A DNA stretch of 64,000 nucleotides from Arcobacter sp. CECT 8986 (GTDB lineage Bacteria; Campylobacterota; Campylobacteria; Campylobacterales; Arcobacteraceae). The notes under the pieces were generated by a model, which was not told where the DNA came from, made no database searches, and saw nothing but the letters and a program-made list of their open reading frames with translations. Shown one piece after another: positions 63,034 through 64,000 of this stretch. The position numbers and the translations under genes are program-made. Within the stretch, counting starts at the first letter, position 1, and each line of letters opens with the position of its first letter. The stretch is from positions 124,001 through 188,000 of the forward strand of contig NZ_PDKG01000004.1 in the NCBI RefSeq assembly GCF_004116725.1. Reading direction: 5' to 3'.

Positions 63034-64000
63034 TAAAAAAATTACTTTTAGTATTAACACTTATGTTAGGTTCTAGTTTATATGCAGCACAGCATATGTC
63101 AAAAAGTACTTACAATAGTTTAACAAACGCTCAAAAACTTATGCAAGAAAATAAGTTTACAAAAGCAAAAGCTATTTTAGATGAACTTTTAAAACAAGAT
63201 AAAAATGCCTATGAGAAATCATATATTTTACAAACACTTTCAAATATTTATATTACAGATAATAAGTACGAAAAAGTAGCAAAAATATATGAAGAGATTA
63301 TCAAATTAGGTGCATTTGAACCAAAAAGTATAGATAATATAAAATTCTCTTTAGCAAAAATATACCTTTCAATTGAGAAGTTTGAGAAGAGTTTAAAACT
63401 ATCTAAAAGTTTAGTAAATAGTAAATTTATAAAAAAAGAAGATATTTATGAAAATTTAACTCTTGGATATTACTATAATAAAAAATACAAAAAAGCAATT
63501 GAGTACTCAAATATTTATATGAGTTCAAAAAAACAAAATATAAAAGAGTCTTGGTATAAAATTTTATACTCTTCATATATTGAAACAAAAAATTATAATG
63601 GTGCTTTATCTACTATGGAAAAAATGGTAAAACTATTTAATACAAATGAACAATATTGGGTTCAATTAGCTTCATTATATCAACAAAAAAATAGATTAAA
63701 AAAATCATTATCAACTTTAGAATTAGCATATAAAAACAATGTATTAACAAAAAAAGATAATATTTTATACTTTATAAATATTTTATTACAAAATGACGTT
63801 TATAATAAAGCTGGTGTTCTTTTAACAAAAGCTGTAAATGAAAATCTAATAAAAGAAGATAAAAAAATATTTGAAATATTGGTTACTTGTTTTATAAATG
63901 CAAAAGAGACAAATTTAGCAATAAAAAAACTTGAATCTTCAAAATTTGCAAATGAAAACAAATACAAAATGATACTTGCAAATCTTTACTACAATAAAGA
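63030..64000 (+). CDS. TPR-repeat periplasmic protein of the TonB2-like operon (runs off the window)
   Basis: A partial gene with at least 323 codons. The ATG overlaps the tonB stop (ATGA). The signal peptide is MIKKLLLVLTLMLGSSLYA. The rest is made of helical pairs of the tetratricopeptide type, such as AQKLMQENKFTKAKAILDEL and IYEEIIKLGAFEPKSIDNIK. Vibrio TonB2 operons also end in a TPR protein. No stop codon is reached before 64000. Confidence 0.78.
   Translation, partial: MIKKLLLVLTLMLGSSLYAAQHMSKSTYNSLTNAQKLMQENKFTKAKAILDELLKQDKNAYEKSYILQTLSNIYITDNKYEKVAKIYEEIIKLGAFEPKSIDNIKFSLAKIYLSIEKFEKSLKLSKSLVNSKFIKKEDIYENLTLGYYYNKKYKKAIEYSNIYMSSKKQNIKESWYKILYSSYIETKNYNGALSTMEKMVKLFNTNEQYWVQLASLYQQKNRLKKSLSTLELAYKNNVLTKKDNILYFINILLQNDVYNKAGVLLTKAVNENLIKEDKKIFEILVTCFINAKETNLAIKKLESSKFANENKYKMILANLYYNK

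Noticed and set aside
1-64000. tRNA, rRNA, CRISPR array or prophage
   Set aside because: No cloverleaf, rRNA segment, regularly spaced repeats or phage genes were recognised by reading; a tRNA and repeat scan would confirm this.

Overview
The window is AT-rich, tightly packed chromosomal DNA from a member of the Campylobacterota, most likely the Arcobacteraceae (Arcobacter, Aliarcobacter or a close relative). The evidence is a prenyl synthase-hemA-proS neighbourhood like those of Campylobacter and Helicobacter, an fba-parvulin (PEB4-type) pair, a napAGHBFLD cluster in the Wolinella order without napC, an HsrA/CosR-type response regulator, and several histidine kinases with the HQWRQPL type of H-box. 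I saw no tRNA, rRNA, CRISPR array, intact insertion sequence or prophage.

Layout. 1-6.2 kb (minus strand): aroK-hisD-DUF2018-prenyl synthase-hemA-proS-mscS, a housekeeping operon. 6.3-10.1 kb: a large sensor kinase with two fused solute-binding domains, and a PLP-dependent deaminase. 10.2-13 kb: exbB-exbD facing fba and a periplasmic PPIase. 13.1-19.4 kb: an HsrA/CosR-like regulator with its own kinase, a CoA-binding protein, a Cache-type sensor kinase, a DHH phosphoesterase and an Fe-S type Rrf2 regulator. 19.5-22.6 kb: rpsO, an ABC ATPase, a membrane protein and moaA.

22.7-34.1 kb is a nitrate respiration block. Two Crp/Fnr regulators without Fe-S cysteines, a NarX-like nitrate-sensing half-protein with no kinase domain, a siroheme synthase and a TrpD2-like protein flank napAGHBFLD and a CetB-like PAS protein. 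The napA promoter has a TTGAC-N4-GTCAA box centred at -41.5 from the inferred start. 34.2-39.4 kb: an aapJQMP amino-acid ABC transporter, a LysE exporter and a small periplasmic protein.

The only long gap without a protein gene (39.45-39.88 kb) appears to encode an undescribed small RNA. It has a perfect TTGAT-N4-ATCAA box at the same -41.5 spacing, a structured RNA of about 128 nt with C/U-rich anti-Shine-Dalgarno segments, and a 14-bp intrinsic terminator. serS follows.

41.2 kb to the end is an iron/siderophore uptake island with many Fur-like operators. It holds three TonB-dependent receptors, two paralogous sets of DUF3649 protein, PepSY-TM protein and periplasmic protein, two paralogous response regulator/kinase pairs in a convergent arrangement, a transposase-derived small protein, an AraC/PchR-type regulator, and a Vibrio TonB2-like energising operon (DUF3450, TtpC-like ExbB, ExbB, ExbD, TonB, TPR) that runs off the right end. 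Ferric chelates would enter through the receptors, driven by the TonB operon. The PepSY-TM proteins may reduce iron at the inner membrane, and the two-component and AraC systems probably report which siderophore is present.
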